Made by a program: the position numbers and the translations under genes. 43,528 nt of DNA, taken from NCBI GenBank assembly GCA_023231475.1, contig JALJEE010002645.1, positions 1 to 43,528 of the forward strand, read 5' to 3'. Shown here piece by piece: positions 1-11,422 of the stretch. Position 1 is the first letter of the stretch, and every line of letters begins with the position of its first letter. This DNA comes from Seison nebaliae (Eukaryota > Rotifera > Pararotatoria > Seisonacea > Seisonidae). The notes beneath the pieces were generated by a model. It saw nothing but the letters and a program-made list of their open reading frames with translations, made no database searches and was not told the origin of the DNA.

Positions 1-349
1 TCAATTCCATAGCTAAATAATTTCCAGCAAACGTTTCTGGTAGTTTCGTCTTAATATCTGGTCGACTGATCACTTGATCGACAACATCGATAATTTCATT
101 CCAATTATCATTTTTATGATGATAATGAACATCAAGCAGAAAATATGGTGCTGATTGAATTAAGACACCTAAAACCACTAACAAACATGAACCCACATAA
201 TTAGTGGAACTCTTTTGTATGGGACAACGATTATCAACAATTATCTGTGATTCAGGATAGAAACAGGTCCATACTTTCCGACTTAATTTATAATAAGGAA
301 ATAATACAGAATCTACTTCATATTCCCTTGGACCAAATAACCAATCCAT
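1..349 (-). CDS. Partial unrecognised membrane protein (5' end only)
   Basis: An open frame on the minus strand starts with ATG at 349 and runs without a stop for 116 codons to the window edge, which is long for such AT-rich DNA. The protein begins MDWLFGPREYEVDSVLF and contains one clear hydrophobic segment at about residues 58-76 (GSCLLVVLGVLIQSAPYFLL), followed by a charged, His-rich stretch (DVHYHHKNDN). The rest lies outside the window. A multi-pass receptor or transporter is possible, but I see no diagnostic motif. The true start could be in an upstream exon. It lies downstream of the GalT-like gene on the same strand, about 400 nt away. Confidence 0.55.
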   Translation of the reverse strand, partial: MDWLFGPREYEVDSVLFPYYKLSRKVWTCFYPESQIIVDNRCPIQKSSTNYVGSCLLVVLGVLIQSAPYFLLDVHYHHKNDNWNEIIDVVDQVISRPDIKTKLPETFAGNYLAMEL

Positions 350-755
350 TAAAAGAGAAAAAAAATAAAACTTAAAACTTCAATTTTCACCAACCATTTT
401 GACAAATGTGAAGTATTAAACGTACTCTAACAAACTGAAATTCCATTACACTAAAAAACCACATATCATCCATATTCCCCATCAAAAATTGGAAATGATT
501 ATCTCGCAACCAAATGAAGATGCTCGTAATTTATATTTATGTCATCCGTATAAAATTCTTACATAAGATAATACAATTTAAATGAATTTATTTTTTGCAA
601 AAATTATCTATTTATCTCTAATTAACCAAAATAACGATGATGTGAATGTTAGAATGTGAAAGAAAGGAATAAAAATAAGAACAATGTTTGTTATTCGACT
701 GAAAATTTCGACGGAATTTGAATGGGAAAAAACAACTTTTTGATAAATTATATAA
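350..755. other. Intergenic, AT-rich
   Basis: This gap lies between two minus-strand genes. It should hold the 3' UTR of the GalT-like gene and the promoter or 5' UTR of the partial gene to the left. A TTTATT (AATAAA on the minus strand) at about 587-592 is a possible polyadenylation signal for the gene ending at 756. Nothing else is recognisable. Confidence 0.4.
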
Positions 756-2150
756 TCAGTCTAAATAGTTCTTTAAATTTGAATGAAGTTTGCGGTTGAT
801 CTCAAAAATGTCTAATGCCAAGACGGAGCTAGTATATAACTCGAGACCAGTAAAATCTGAACGAGTAGTATTGGACGGTTCTCTGAACAATATCCAAAAC
901 ATTTTAGGAATTCCATTTCGGATATGCACTTTCTCTTTTTCCATATTATTCTTTAATTGCTTCCCAAAAGTTTTCGAGTCCACATTCATTGGAGGTAGTA
1001 TGTAGGCACTACTATACGAATAAACTTTAAGATGTTCAATCATTACTCTCATGACTGCGTAAAGTAATTCAGCGAATGATTCATTATAATTCTCTGCCAT
1101 AACAATAATTTCTCTGTCTTTCTTTGGCGTAATATAAGTGAGAGCGAATGTGTCTTTATGTTGATAAACAAGACCAAGAGATTGATGAATGAGTAACAGA
1201 TCTCTCCAATAAATATTGGCAGGAATCAATTGACGTTTTGATAATAATGATTTAACTTCCTTATGATACAACCAAGCGGCTGATATTTGTTTCTCGATCG
1301 TTCCATAATAACTGTAATGAGTTACACTTGATTGAAGATGAGTATGGATTTGACTGGCACCAGAACGAGGCATCGCATCCCAAATGGCTTGAGGATAAAC
1401 GAAGTCTTTATTATCTTCATATACTAAATTGAACCAGGTTTGAGTTAATGCCAACATATCTTCCAAATCTTTCAATTTCAATGATAACGGATCATGATGA
1501 CGTGATACTATCAATGCATGATACTTATCGTATTTAAATGAATTAGAAGCTGTATAACTCCGAGTAGTTTTAATACGACGATAATTCTTCAAATTGTCTT
1601 CGGCTGTATTGGTGAGATAATGATCGTCGCAGAAATCACATGATTTCGCACTTTCTTTCAATCTCTCTTGAACAAATTCATAATCGTTCTGTCCTTTAAA
1701 TGAATTGGGACGTAATCCTCTCAACTCATTATAAATGATTTCTTCGTTCGTAAAATAATTGCGTAGTTTCACAATCTTCTGCACTTTCAAACGTTGAATG
1801 AAAGACTCGTCGTGGAACCAACTCAAAATTTTCTTTTCAAAATTATTCGGATAAAATATTTCAGCTGATAACATTTCTTTTAGGTACATTCGATCAAACA
1901 CATTTTTGATTGTCTTACATTTCTCCTCTTTCTTAAGTTTCTCATAGAAATTTAGCAGTGTCAGAATATTCCCGTCCAATCGACAAGAATTCTCTTCGAA
2001 TTCACTTTTTAAATTGAAATTTCCATCCACCATATTGAATTGTTGTACTTTCGGGTAATGGTAAACGATGTAAATAATGAGAGCGAATATGAAAAAAGAA
2101 AGAAAGAATTGAGTCTTTCTCTGTCGCATAATCGTCAATGGTGATTGCAT
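756..2150 (-). CDS. Membrane-anchored GalT/HIT-fold nucleotidyltransferase-like protein
   Basis: A single-exon gene of 464 aa. Residues 15-31 form a hydrophobic anchor after a short basic N-terminus (MRQRK), giving a likely type II topology with the catalytic part in the secretory lumen or outside the cell. The core carries C171-x-x-C174 (CDFC), SRHHDP with H218/H219, and SGASQIHTHLQ at 263-273. In galactose-1-phosphate uridylyltransferase and related GalT-fold enzymes, a CxxC pair and two histidines bind zinc, and the second His of HxHxQ is the nucleotidylated nucleophile. Here the order and spacing (CxxC, about 45-48 residues to His219, 50 more to His269, then H271 and Q273) match well. The substrate cannot be read: UDP-hexose, ADP-glucose or Ap4A-type chemistry are all possible. 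The membrane anchor is unlike cytosolic GALT. Start chosen at the ATG directly before the anchor. Confidence 0.72.
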   Translation of the reverse strand: MQSPLTIMRQRKTQFFLSFFIFALIIYIVYHYPKVQQFNMVDGNFNLKSEFEENSCRLDGNILTLLNFYEKLKKEEKCKTIKNVFDRMYLKEMLSAEIFYPNNFEKKILSWFHDESFIQRLKVQKIVKLRNYFTNEEIIYNELRGLRPNSFKGQNDYEFVQERLKESAKSCDFCDDHYLTNTAEDNLKNYRRIKTTRSYTASNSFKYDKYHALIVSRHHDPLSLKLKDLEDMLALTQTWFNLVYEDNKDFVYPQAIWDAMPRSGASQIHTHLQSSVTHYSYYGTIEKQISAAWLYHKEVKSLLSKRQLIPANIYWRDLLLIHQSLGLVYQHKDTFALTYITPKKDREIIVMAENYNESFAELLYAVMRVMIEHLKVYSYSSAYILPPMNVDSKTFGKQLKNNMEKEKVHIRNGIPKMFWILFREPSNTTRSDFTGLELYTSSVLALDIFEINRKLHSNLKNYLD

Positions 2151-3987
2151 GAGAATTCAACGTTCTTTGAAAGGACCAATAAATTTACAGTGAAGTGAAA
2201 ATTAGATAAAATTACAATATAGGTTTTCTTTAAAATATTGTTGTTGAAATGTTTATATCATTCTTTCCTGTTATGCTATTCTCCAATTCCATAAAACAAT
2301 TGAAATTCGTTAATAAAATCGTCTATAAAATCGACAAATTTTACACTATAATCCTTTCCCAATAGACTGACACAGTTGAGAGGAGATTGAACGTGTTCTT
2401 TTCTTCACGTATGTTTTTTTGTTTTGTTTTTTTTGCAAAATGCTTTTTCTTTTCCCCTAGAACATATATAACTGATATAATCATAATATTATACGGATGA
2501 AATTTTTTAGGAATAAATTAAATAGAGATGAATGATACTCAAATGAATTATAAGCATTTCTCATTTTAATTTTCCATTATCTCATTTTCAATGAATCAAT
2601 TAAAAATAAATTTAAATGAAAATATAAGAATGTAAATGTTATGACATAAGTTGTCCTCATCTTATCTTATTCATTCAATTCATTCATAGAGAGAGAAGAG
2701 GAAAAACCTTAAGAATTCTCATTTCATCTCATTGGACAGATATAAAATTTATGTAGGAAAATTTTTTCGGTTAATTGATAGAAATCTTTCGATGTGTCAT
2801 TATATCATCGATTCACAATTGGTTTTCTTTCAATTCGATATAGCATGAATTTGTCATTTACGAAATGATCTCGTTGAGAATGAAGAAAATGTGGGAGAGA
2901 AATTATTTGGAGAATTTCCATCAGATATCGGTGGTGATGAGAGAGAGTGTCGAGAAAATTGTTGGCTTACAACATTAATAATGAATGAGAATATCTGATG
3001 ATTCTTTGCAGAATAAGTGCAAATATTAACGATATATCTCCTTCTCATGTAATGCAGCTATCTGGGAAGGTGAGAGATGGTAAAGAGTCCGGGAAATGTT
3101 TCCTTAGAAAATAATAAAAATTTGTCGTGTTTCTTACTATTTCTTTTTCTTGCTGTTCTATTCGATCTTTCCACTTACTCAATTCTACACTTTCTTTTCA
3201 TCATCCTACTCCAAACTTTCTTCTCATTTCATACGAATTCTTTTTCGAGCCACAATTAATTCTATCCCATTTGTTTTTTTGTTTGTATAAAGATACTGAC
3301 TTGTCAGTATGTCGATTGATGTATTGATTAAGAGATGAGAAACTTTAGAAAAAATAAATGAGATATGCTGATAAAGTATGTACGGATGGAAGTAGTAACT
3401 GCACAAGAATGTTCTCCTTTCATCTTTTTGATGGGGAAATGGATGCAAAATGATTGCATCATTCCCTTAATGTTATCGACTTATTTCTTCCAATGTTTTA
3501 TGTGAATTTATATGAAATTATTTCATCGAACCTCTAATAGAGACCACACACAGACTTGATATTGTAGAATATTGTGCAGGAGAAAAGATGTATGTATTAG
3601 AACTAGAATTCTTATATTAAATTAGTTGATCATTCTTCGCAAGCGATGAATCATTTTTTTTTAAAACAGAATGAACATGTCACAGATGAAATGTTTTCCA
3701 CATTTCCTCCAATTTGTTTATTTGAGTTTTATCTCTTCTCTCTTTTCACAAGTTAACATTGAAACGTTAAATTTCTCAATGTCAAGTGTTTTATTTGAAA
3801 ATTTCCCTTTTTTTTCAAATTTCACGATCTCATTATCTGTCTGATGAATTTTTATTGATTTAGATTATTAGTTAATCCACTCATTGACATACATGAGTGA
3901 TAGTAGAAACATTCAAAAAAATTTCATTTTGTACAGAATAAATGCTTCTCCTCAAAACATCTTCATCCATCATCTCGTCAAGGAATT
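2151..3987. other. Divergent intergenic region between the GalT-like gene and BLTP3
   Basis: This is 1.8 kb between two genes that point away from each other, so it must contain both promoters and 5' UTRs. Only short, unconvincing open frames are present (for example near 2854-3448). No repeats, RNA genes or clear core-promoter signals could be identified by eye. Confidence 0.5.
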
Positions 3988-6900
3988 ATGAGTAGCCTAA
4001 TTAAAAATCAAATCGTCAAAGTTTTATCAAGGTTCCTTAAATTTCCTTTCTCTGCCATTTTAAACAATGAAAATCTTTTTTATGTTATTTGAAGATTTAC
4101 AAAAAATCTCTCAAATGATAATATCAATTTGTCGACAATTAAAGGCGAGGGTGTCCTCAACAATCTGGAATTGAATGAAGAAGTTCTTATGCACCTCATC
4201 GAATTACCGTTATGGTTGAGGATATCGAAAGCCGTTTGCAATAAAATTAATATAAAAGTTTCATCTTTTCAATAAAATTTCAATTGATTTCCAATCCCAT
4301 TAAAAGATCCAATGGTCTAAAGTTCATATTGTTCCAATTCAAATAGTTTTCTTTTTCTTTTACTTCTTTCTTCATTCCTTCCGGATTATTTAAGGGATTA
4401 GACGAAGTCACAATATTAATGGAGACATGTGACGATGAATTAAGGAAAGCTGATATCGATAAAACTTTAGAAGAATTGAAAAAGAATGCCCAAGAACCTC
4501 AGTTCATATAATCTTTATAATTATCATAATTTTATGCTTTCCATCAGTGCATATGCAATGGCTGACAGAATCGTAGATGGTATTCGTGTTTCCATCAATT
4601 CGGTTATCGTCAAATTGACAGCACTTTCATTCAGAGCATCCGTTGAAGTTTAAACAAAAAAATTTTAAGTTTAATTAATAAAAATATAAATTTTAAAGTT
4701 TAATCGAATTAATGTGGTGAGCACATTGCCAAATTGGACGACGACGGATGATATCAGAAAATCTCGATTGAAGAACTCACAATTGGAACAAGTTCTTCTC
4801 TTTAAGGTTGCCAATTACCAATATTTATTTTCAATTCAATTAAATTTCATTAATTTTAGGAGATCACATGGCAGACATGTCGAGTTGAAGCGAAATTGAC
4901 GAATAATGATATGAAGGAAGCGTCGTCATTTGGTGGGACGGCCCCGTTGAAACTGATAATGAACAGTTGTCGCATTCGAATAACGATGAAGAAAAGTTTA
5001 ACAAACTGTTCACTTTTGGGTAGTCGAGTAGCATTTCTATTCGATGATCTACTTTGGGTGATCACTGATTCTCAATTGAATTCTGTCGTCCTCGCATATG
5101 ACTCTCTCTTCTCATTGATAAAGAAAGCTGCGCCAGTAAAACAGAAAGCTGCCAAACAAAAACTCACACAAACATTACCACAATCGTCGAAGAAGAATCA
5201 ATCATCAAATCTTGATATTAATAATGTGATTTGTGACTTCGCCCGAAATCGATCATTTTTATCCTGGAGAAATAATTCCACGTTAAATTCAGCAGCAAAT
5301 TCTTCATCTTCATTGAAGAATGGAACGAATATCTCTCCAACAACTGGAGGAAAGAAGAATATGTCAACACAACAGGAAATGTTAATCTTATTCGAGAAAT
5401 ATAATGTTAAAGAAATCTCTGTTCATTTACTATTTAACACGATCGAACTTCATATTTGTGCAGATCAACGAGCATCAAGTTCATTTTTCATTCACATGAA
5501 AATCACTCTCAATTTAATAGATAATAATTTAATTGAAGGTGGTTCCATTCAAATCGTCATTAAAGAATTATGTGTAGATTATTATCCATATCATATTACC
5601 GGTTTTTATTCCAATTATATTATTCTCTAAGAAAATATTTATTTAAAATTTCTTCCAAAATTTCTTCCAAAATTTCTATTTTATTTAGGTCAATCTAAAT
5701 TACATTGGAATGATTATTGCGATTTATTCGATATGAGAGACGACTGGACAACGAAACTATTCAAAGATTTCCAACAACAAGTCCAATCGTCAATTCTTCA
5801 TTGTGAATCATTAGGTTTAACTTCTTAATGAAAATGAGAAGATCAACTGGTTTTCAGGAATGAAAATCGATCCGATTTTGAAATTATATTTCAATTACGA
5901 TCAAATACATCGAGATATTATCAAAGATCCAATGAGAAAAGAAGAGTCTGATAAGAATAATACAAATTTTTTCACTTATCTCGATATTCCTTCATTGGAA
6001 AGAACGTTGAGATCCATTCAATTGATGGAATCGTCAGTCGTCTGTCGAATGGATAATGTGATTGTTTATGAAGTGTCCACTGCTCAACGAAATATTGAAA
6101 GTCAACCAAAATGTTTATTTGAAGTGAATAGTGGTAAATATAATTTACCGAAAGCTTTCAACCAAATGTATATTCATTATACTGACTACTATTTCCCAGA
6201 AGGTGTCAATAATATTTCCAGTTTTATTATCTTTTTCGTCTCCTCTTCATCAATTCTATTCAATTCCATTAGCACCATCATCTGATATTTACGTCCATAT
6301 TAATCCGGTGAAAATAACATTCGATTATCTCTCCATTATTTGGTTGAATGCTTTCATTCATTCCACTATTCATCTTCTGGTTAGATTGATTCATTTATTC
6401 TAACTCTTTTACTCCCAATACGAATCTCATCAATATGTTCTGATGAATTTCCTCAATTTTCATTGTCATACTTTTTTTATTGCTTTTATTATGTTTGTTG
6501 CAAAGAAAAAATTTTCATGATAAAGATATTGAATAGGATCATATGTCGGAAAAGATCATGGATCTGTATGAAGATGAACTGAAAAACGATTTATCGCATG
6601 TAAGAATCATTTCTTCCTCATTTAATCTCTTTGATTTTGATAACCAAATTAATTTTATTAAAATTAACAAAATTTTTTTTCCTGCTAAAAATTTTTATTT
6701 TTTTAAATAATTTTCATATTATTTCTCAATTGTCAGGATAATTTATCGGTTGGAGAGGAACATTTGAAGAAATTGCCAAAAAAATATTTGGATCATGTTC
6801 ATATGAGATTGGAAGCAATTATGCCAAAAGTTTTCCTTTTTTATTCCATTCGTCTAATCGAAAAATTAGTTAATATTTTATGTGATCGATGGGAATTCGA

Positions 6901-9900
6901 ATGAGAAGGAATCGTCTAAGAAATCATCTTTCATTAAATATGCAGGAAGCGATATCGTTTCACCACCGATCGAAGGTGATCGTCCGACTGCTATGGAAAT
7001 CTCGATGTCTCGTTTAGTCTTGACAAATAATCTGAATGATTCAATGACATCCTGTGATCGTATATCTTTATTAAAAGCGATTCAATCAGTAACTAATTCT
7101 CAGACGATAATACCAAGTTCGCAGAATGAATGTGGATTGAAGAAGATGTCACCACATGTGTCGAGAGTAATTGCTCAATTATTCAAGAGAATCAATCGAT
7201 CTGATGTTGGTCTCTATCTGGCAAATGATTGTTTGATTGATGATTATTGGATGATATTTGATGAGATGTCAATCGATCAATTTAATTTATCTACAAATTA
7301 TCCGACTGATCTCGAACATTTCCAACAAATGGGATTCTCAGAAATTGATCGTGGAAAGGAATCGGTTCCCTTAATACTCTCACCATTCCTATTACAATTG
7401 AATTATGGTGAATTGAAATATATTCATGAAAATCCGTTGACGGAAGCGAGTTCGTTTCTGACAGGAATTCGTCATAATCTCCATATTCAAATGGATAAAC
7501 GTCAGGAGAATGCGAAAAATCAAACATTTCCATGGTTATTGCCTTCGTGTGAGAAGAAGGAATTGAGTGGAACAGTATGTGAATTTCCATCACTTTATTC
7601 TGTTCAATCATTTAACGATAATCAAGAATTAATTGCTAATAACATTGTCGCTTCTCCCGTCACTATTGCTAGTTATACATTCCCCTCATCATCCAACAAA
7701 CAGAAAGCCAATCTCTTCTCCGTCAAATTACATTATACAATCGGAACTAAATATCAAAAAAATGAACAAAAAAATTTCTATTATTCTTTCCATCCTCATC
7801 TTTTTCGGACGGATGGAAATAAAGATCTATGGTCCATTCATGCCGAACAATTCTGGATCGATTTCACTGGAGTTAAATTCATTCTACAACTTTTATGCTG
7901 AATTTCATTATTCGATTTTAGATTCAATCATCAATGTCAACAGTATTTGAGAGTTCATATCATTCGAAAAAGACGACTGTTCCATTCATGGAACCGGTCA
8001 ATTGTACTCTTTGGTCATTGACAATGACGAAAAGTATAAAAAATGAAAATCAAAAAATTATTTCAACATCTCCTCATACTAATGTAATGTTGATTCACGT
8101 TCATCCATAATTTTTCTCATAATTTCCATATTATTTCTATTTTTCATAAATAGTTTGATGAGAAAGAACAAGTATTGCAACCAAATAATTTGAATGATAA
8201 TGAAACGGATAAACATCAGTATGTTCCGTTGAAGAAGCCAATCCAATTAATTATTAATCATTTTGAGATGTTGTTCTTCAATCGACTAATGGAACATTTC
8301 GATCTATTGAAAAGTCAATTGGTAATCGACACGAATCATATTAATGAACATTATCAATCTACTAGGATAAATTTGAAAAATAAAAATAATGATAGTTTAG
8401 AATTTTATTTTAAATTGATAATTTCTTAAATTTTTTTCAGCTCAGAAATCCACAACTTCAAATTCTATGGTTATCACACAAATTCCTGATATTGATCTAA
8501 CGATATTATTCGGTCAATCGAATCCGAATGAACAAGTGGACATAAATGATCATGGCGATTGTCTCTCGAATAATTCGACAATGAAAAATCTAGTTAAAGT
8601 TGATGATACGACAACACTTTCAGTTGTCCCAATAAGAGGTTCACAATTTGATTTCGTTTAATTTCGTTTACGAACATTTCATAAAAAGAATGTAAAGAAC
8701 AATTGAATATTGTTACACGTGCGACATCCGAAGATAATTCGACAGCTATCCAAGCAGAAGAAAATGAGGAGGAAGATTTCGATGATATATTCGAACATAT
8801 CTCTCCCACACAACCAACAAACGAAGCGACTGCTGCTTGGGTACAAACAACAACGAATTATACAAAGAGAAGTGAAGTAGAGACGAAACAATTGACGGAC
8901 TTCGAATCAGATCCTCCTGATTTGTTGATTGACGATTCATGCAGTATGATCAGTGACTTTCCGATGATCATCGATATTGATGATAATGTATCGTTGTTAG
9001 GCCGAAGGAAAACAATGGAAAATCAGAATCTCATGTCGAACAATAGTTCCAATGCAAGGAATTTGAAAGACAGTGCCAAATTGGAAGTTCCAATTAGTAA
9101 TTGTGGAAAGGTGAAATCGGATTTTGAAAAAGTTTTATTTTCTTCTTTTTTCTATAATGATACTTAATACAATACTTTTATTTAACCATTTTTCATTAAT
9201 TTTTCTACAAAACAAAAGTTTCAATCAGTAACATTTCATGTTCGTTTATTGAAATGTCTAATCGTTGGAAATGAATATTTGAGTCGAATTAACATCCGAA
9301 TTGGCGATGTCTCCTCCGAAGAAGTTATCGACCGGAATTTATTCACCGATCTGAAAACACTAAATAAAAGTTTTTTTTCTATTTTTTTCATAAACTCAAA
9401 TACATTTTTTGGAAAAGATTTACGAACAAAAATTCGTTTGTTCGATAAGGAAGTTAATTTAGATGACGCGGGAATTATTATCGATATGTTCTCGCCGATC
9501 GACAAAGAATTATTGGAGAAGAAATTTCCTTATGCTCCAAATCCATTGATTGAGAGTGGAAGTATTATCGTCAATTTAGACCATTTGTCACTCCATTCTA
9601 TGAGAATGTCAACATTATTAGCTCTCTCCGATTTTGTGGAGGATGATAGAATTACCAAAGTTTCTCCAATGTTGTGTTCTCTCCAACAATTGCATATTAA
9701 GATGATTGTTTAATTTTCATTTATATATTTATATTTAATTAACTTTCTCTTCATTTTAGCCTGATACACAATCATCAAATACGATTAAATTGATGAAGAA
9801 AATGTGTCAATTTAAGAACCAGTTTATTCCGCTCATATATCCAGATCTCGTTTGTCATGTTCAATCGTTACAAGTGAAACGAAATGAAAATGGCGAATTA

Positions 9901-10233
9901 TTCATCACTCCATTGAGGAAGACGCCAAAATACATCCAGAATGTCGATGGATTTCTTACCGAATCTCTTAATTATCGATTAACACAAATGATGGAAATTA
10001 GTGGATTGAGAAGAAGTTCTCTCTTCAATCTCACTTCTAATATCAACAGAAATAATTCGAATCGTGCCAACTTATTAGAAATTGATAATGAAACAATCAA
10101 TGATTTATTCAATGATAAAACTGAAAAGATTAACAAAGAAATTATTAATTATCTTTTAAATCGATTGTTGAATGAAAGGGATGAAGCACGAAATGATTTG
10201 AAACAATTGAAGAATCTGATAAAGAAAAGATGA
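3988..10233 (+). CDS. BLTP3-type bridge-like lipid transfer protein (UHRF1BP1/SHIP164 homologue), 20 exons
   Basis: Exons: 3988-4031, 4095-4257, 4307-4345, 4395-4501, 4548-4647, 4699-4806, 4860-5601, 5689-5814, 5858-6202, 6273-6379, 6537-6599, 6737-6829, 6870-7871, 7922-8083, 8154-8394, 8441-8638, 8689-9131, 9219-9369, 9418-9707, 9760-10233. They sum to 4998 nt (1665 aa) with every junction GT-AG and in phase; introns are 40-157 nt. The N-terminus (SLIKNQIVKVLSRFTKNLS, then INLSTIKGEGVLNNLEL) is the chorein-like start typical of VPS13/BLTP proteins and specifically resembles UHRF1BP1. Further matches are the WSKVHIVPIQIGLDEV segment, the DDLLWVITDSQL motif, QFWIDFTG and a short C-terminal coiled coil (LLNERDEARNDLKQLKNLIKK). 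Family members are rod-shaped proteins that move glycerolipids between membranes and associate with endosomal/Golgi vesicles. Human relatives are about 1440-1465 aa, so this one is longer, mainly through low-complexity loops. Weakest junctions: exon 9/10 and exon 15/16. Confidence 0.88.
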
Positions 10234-10254
10234 TAATGAATATATCTCACTCTA

Positions 10255-10260
10255 AATAAA
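10255..10260 (+). terminator. Candidate polyadenylation signal of BLTP3
   Basis: A perfect AATAAA lies 22 nt after the BLTP3 stop codon. Such a short 3' UTR fits the compact gene, but other AATAAA-like sites follow within 150 nt. Confidence 0.5.
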
Positions 10261-10532
10261 CTTATCTACTGATAAAACAAACAAAAATTGAGAAAATAAT
10301 TTCTATAAAAAAAATTCTCAAAAAATTTATTTATTCCTCTTTTTGTGTCAATTTAATTTAACAGTAATCATAATTTTAATCTGAAATTAATAAAAATACG
10401 TTTATTGAAAAAAAACCTTTTCTTTCTCTATAAACTAAATTGAAATGGATATTGAATAAAAATTGAATTCCTTTTTTTATTTAATGATAATAATTTTTAT
10501 TTATGATAATTCGACTCGATCAATTGAAGAAA

Positions 10533-10553
10533 TTTATTTTAACTGAATTTTAT
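10533..10553 (-). terminator. Candidate polyadenylation signals of RpS2
   Basis: Two TTTATT hexamers (AATAAA on the coding strand) at 10533-10538 and 10548-10553 lie about 45-65 nt beyond the RpS2 stop codon, a typical distance for a short ribosomal-protein 3' UTR. Confidence 0.45.
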
Positions 10554-10598
10554 TGAATAAATTGAATTCAAATAAAACTGATAATAATTCATAAGATT

Positions 10599-11375
10599 TT
10601 AAGCGAAAGTGATAGCTTGTTGTTTCAACACATCAGCATACTGATCAAACAACGGTGGAACATATGTCGTTTCTGTCCACAAATCAGGAGTGAGATACGA
10701 ATATGTTTTTCCAATTGCCGCGTAAGTTGCTTTAGCGAAGTTTCCTAATGTGGCTGTGCAGCCACGAGTCGATGTATAAACATCTTCAATTCCTGCCATG
10801 GATAACAATTTTTTTGGAACTGGTGCCGATACGATTCCGGTACCACGAGGTGCTGGAATCAATCTCATCATTACTGAACCGCAATTACCGGTGACCTTAC
10901 AGGGAACTGTATGAGGATCTCCAATCTTATTTCCCCAATATCCTCGTCGGACGGGAATAATCGATAATTTCGCTAAAAGAATCGCTCCCTGAATTGCAGT
11001 GGCGACTTCTTTGGCACATTTAACTCCGAGTCCAACATGTCCTTTTCCATCACCAATGGCGACGAATGCCTTAAAACGAGTACGCTGACCGGCTCTCGTT
11101 TGTTTCTGGACGGGCATCACTTTGAGTACTTTGTCTGTCAATGTATCTCCCAAAAGTGTCTCGACAATTTTATCCTCTTTAATTGGAATCGAATAAAGAT
11201 ATATATCTTCAATCTTTCTAATCTTGTCTTCTTTCACCAAACGTCCCAATTTGGTAACGGGAACCCATTCTTTTTTCGTTTCACCACCTCGACGTCCACG
11301 TCGTCCTCGTCGACCATCACGTCCTCGACCACGACCGCGACCGAATCCTTCTCTTGCTCTACTTGGTTCAGACAT
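10599..11375 (-). CDS. RpS2: 40S ribosomal protein S2 (uS5)
   Basis: A 258-aa intronless frame covering the whole protein. The N-terminus is the Arg/Gly-rich tail expected of eukaryotic uS5 ([20 protein letters not shown], a likely arginine-methylation region). It is followed by [18 protein letters not shown], the double-stranded-RNA-binding S5 N-domain ([18 protein letters not shown], then [17 protein letters not shown]) and the C-domain ([20 protein letters not shown], then [11 protein letters not shown]). It belongs to the 40S subunit near the mRNA entry/decoding region. Animal RpS2 proteins are usually about 260-295 aa, so this is complete, with a slightly short N-terminal tail. Start is the only plausible ATG before the RG tail. 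Codon use is more GC-rich and regular than in neighbouring genes, as expected for a highly expressed gene. A pyrimidine run (CTCTCTCTC on the gene strand, about 11445-11453) upstream may be part of a TOP-like leader. Confidence 0.97.
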   Translation of the reverse strand: MSEPSRAREGFGRGRGRGRDGRRGRRGRRGGETKKEWVPVTKLGRLVKEDKIRKIEDIYLYSIPIKEDKIVETLLGDTLTDKVLKVMPVQKQTRAGQRTRFKAFVAIGDGKGHVGLGVKCAKEVATAIQGAILLAKLSIIPVRRGYWGNKIGDPHTVPCKVTGNCGSVMMRLIPAPRGTGIVSAPVPKKLLSMAGIEDVYTSTRGCTATLGNFAKATYAAIGKTYSYLTPDLWTETTYVPPLFDQYADVLKQQAITFA

Positions 11376-11416
11376 TTTATTAGAAAAGCCAATTCAAATG
11401 AATCTTTTTTATGTAA

Positions 11417-11422
11417 CACGTG
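11417..11422. promoter_or_regulatory. CACGTG E-box 42 nt upstream of the RpS2 ATG
   Basis: A palindromic CACGTG, the canonical Myc/Max or USF-type E-box, sits in the proximal promoter or 5' UTR of RpS2. Function is inferred from motif and position only; a 6-mer can occur by chance. Confidence 0.35.

Larger units (their letters stand above)
10234..10598. other. Convergent 3' region between BLTP3 and RpS2
   Basis: Very AT-rich spacer between tail-to-tail genes. It holds both 3' UTRs and candidate poly(A) signals on each strand. No gene seen. Confidence 0.6.

Noticed and set aside
7291-7611. 106-codon minus-strand open frame
   Set aside because: Antisense shadow of the largest BLTP3 interior exon, with no independent support.
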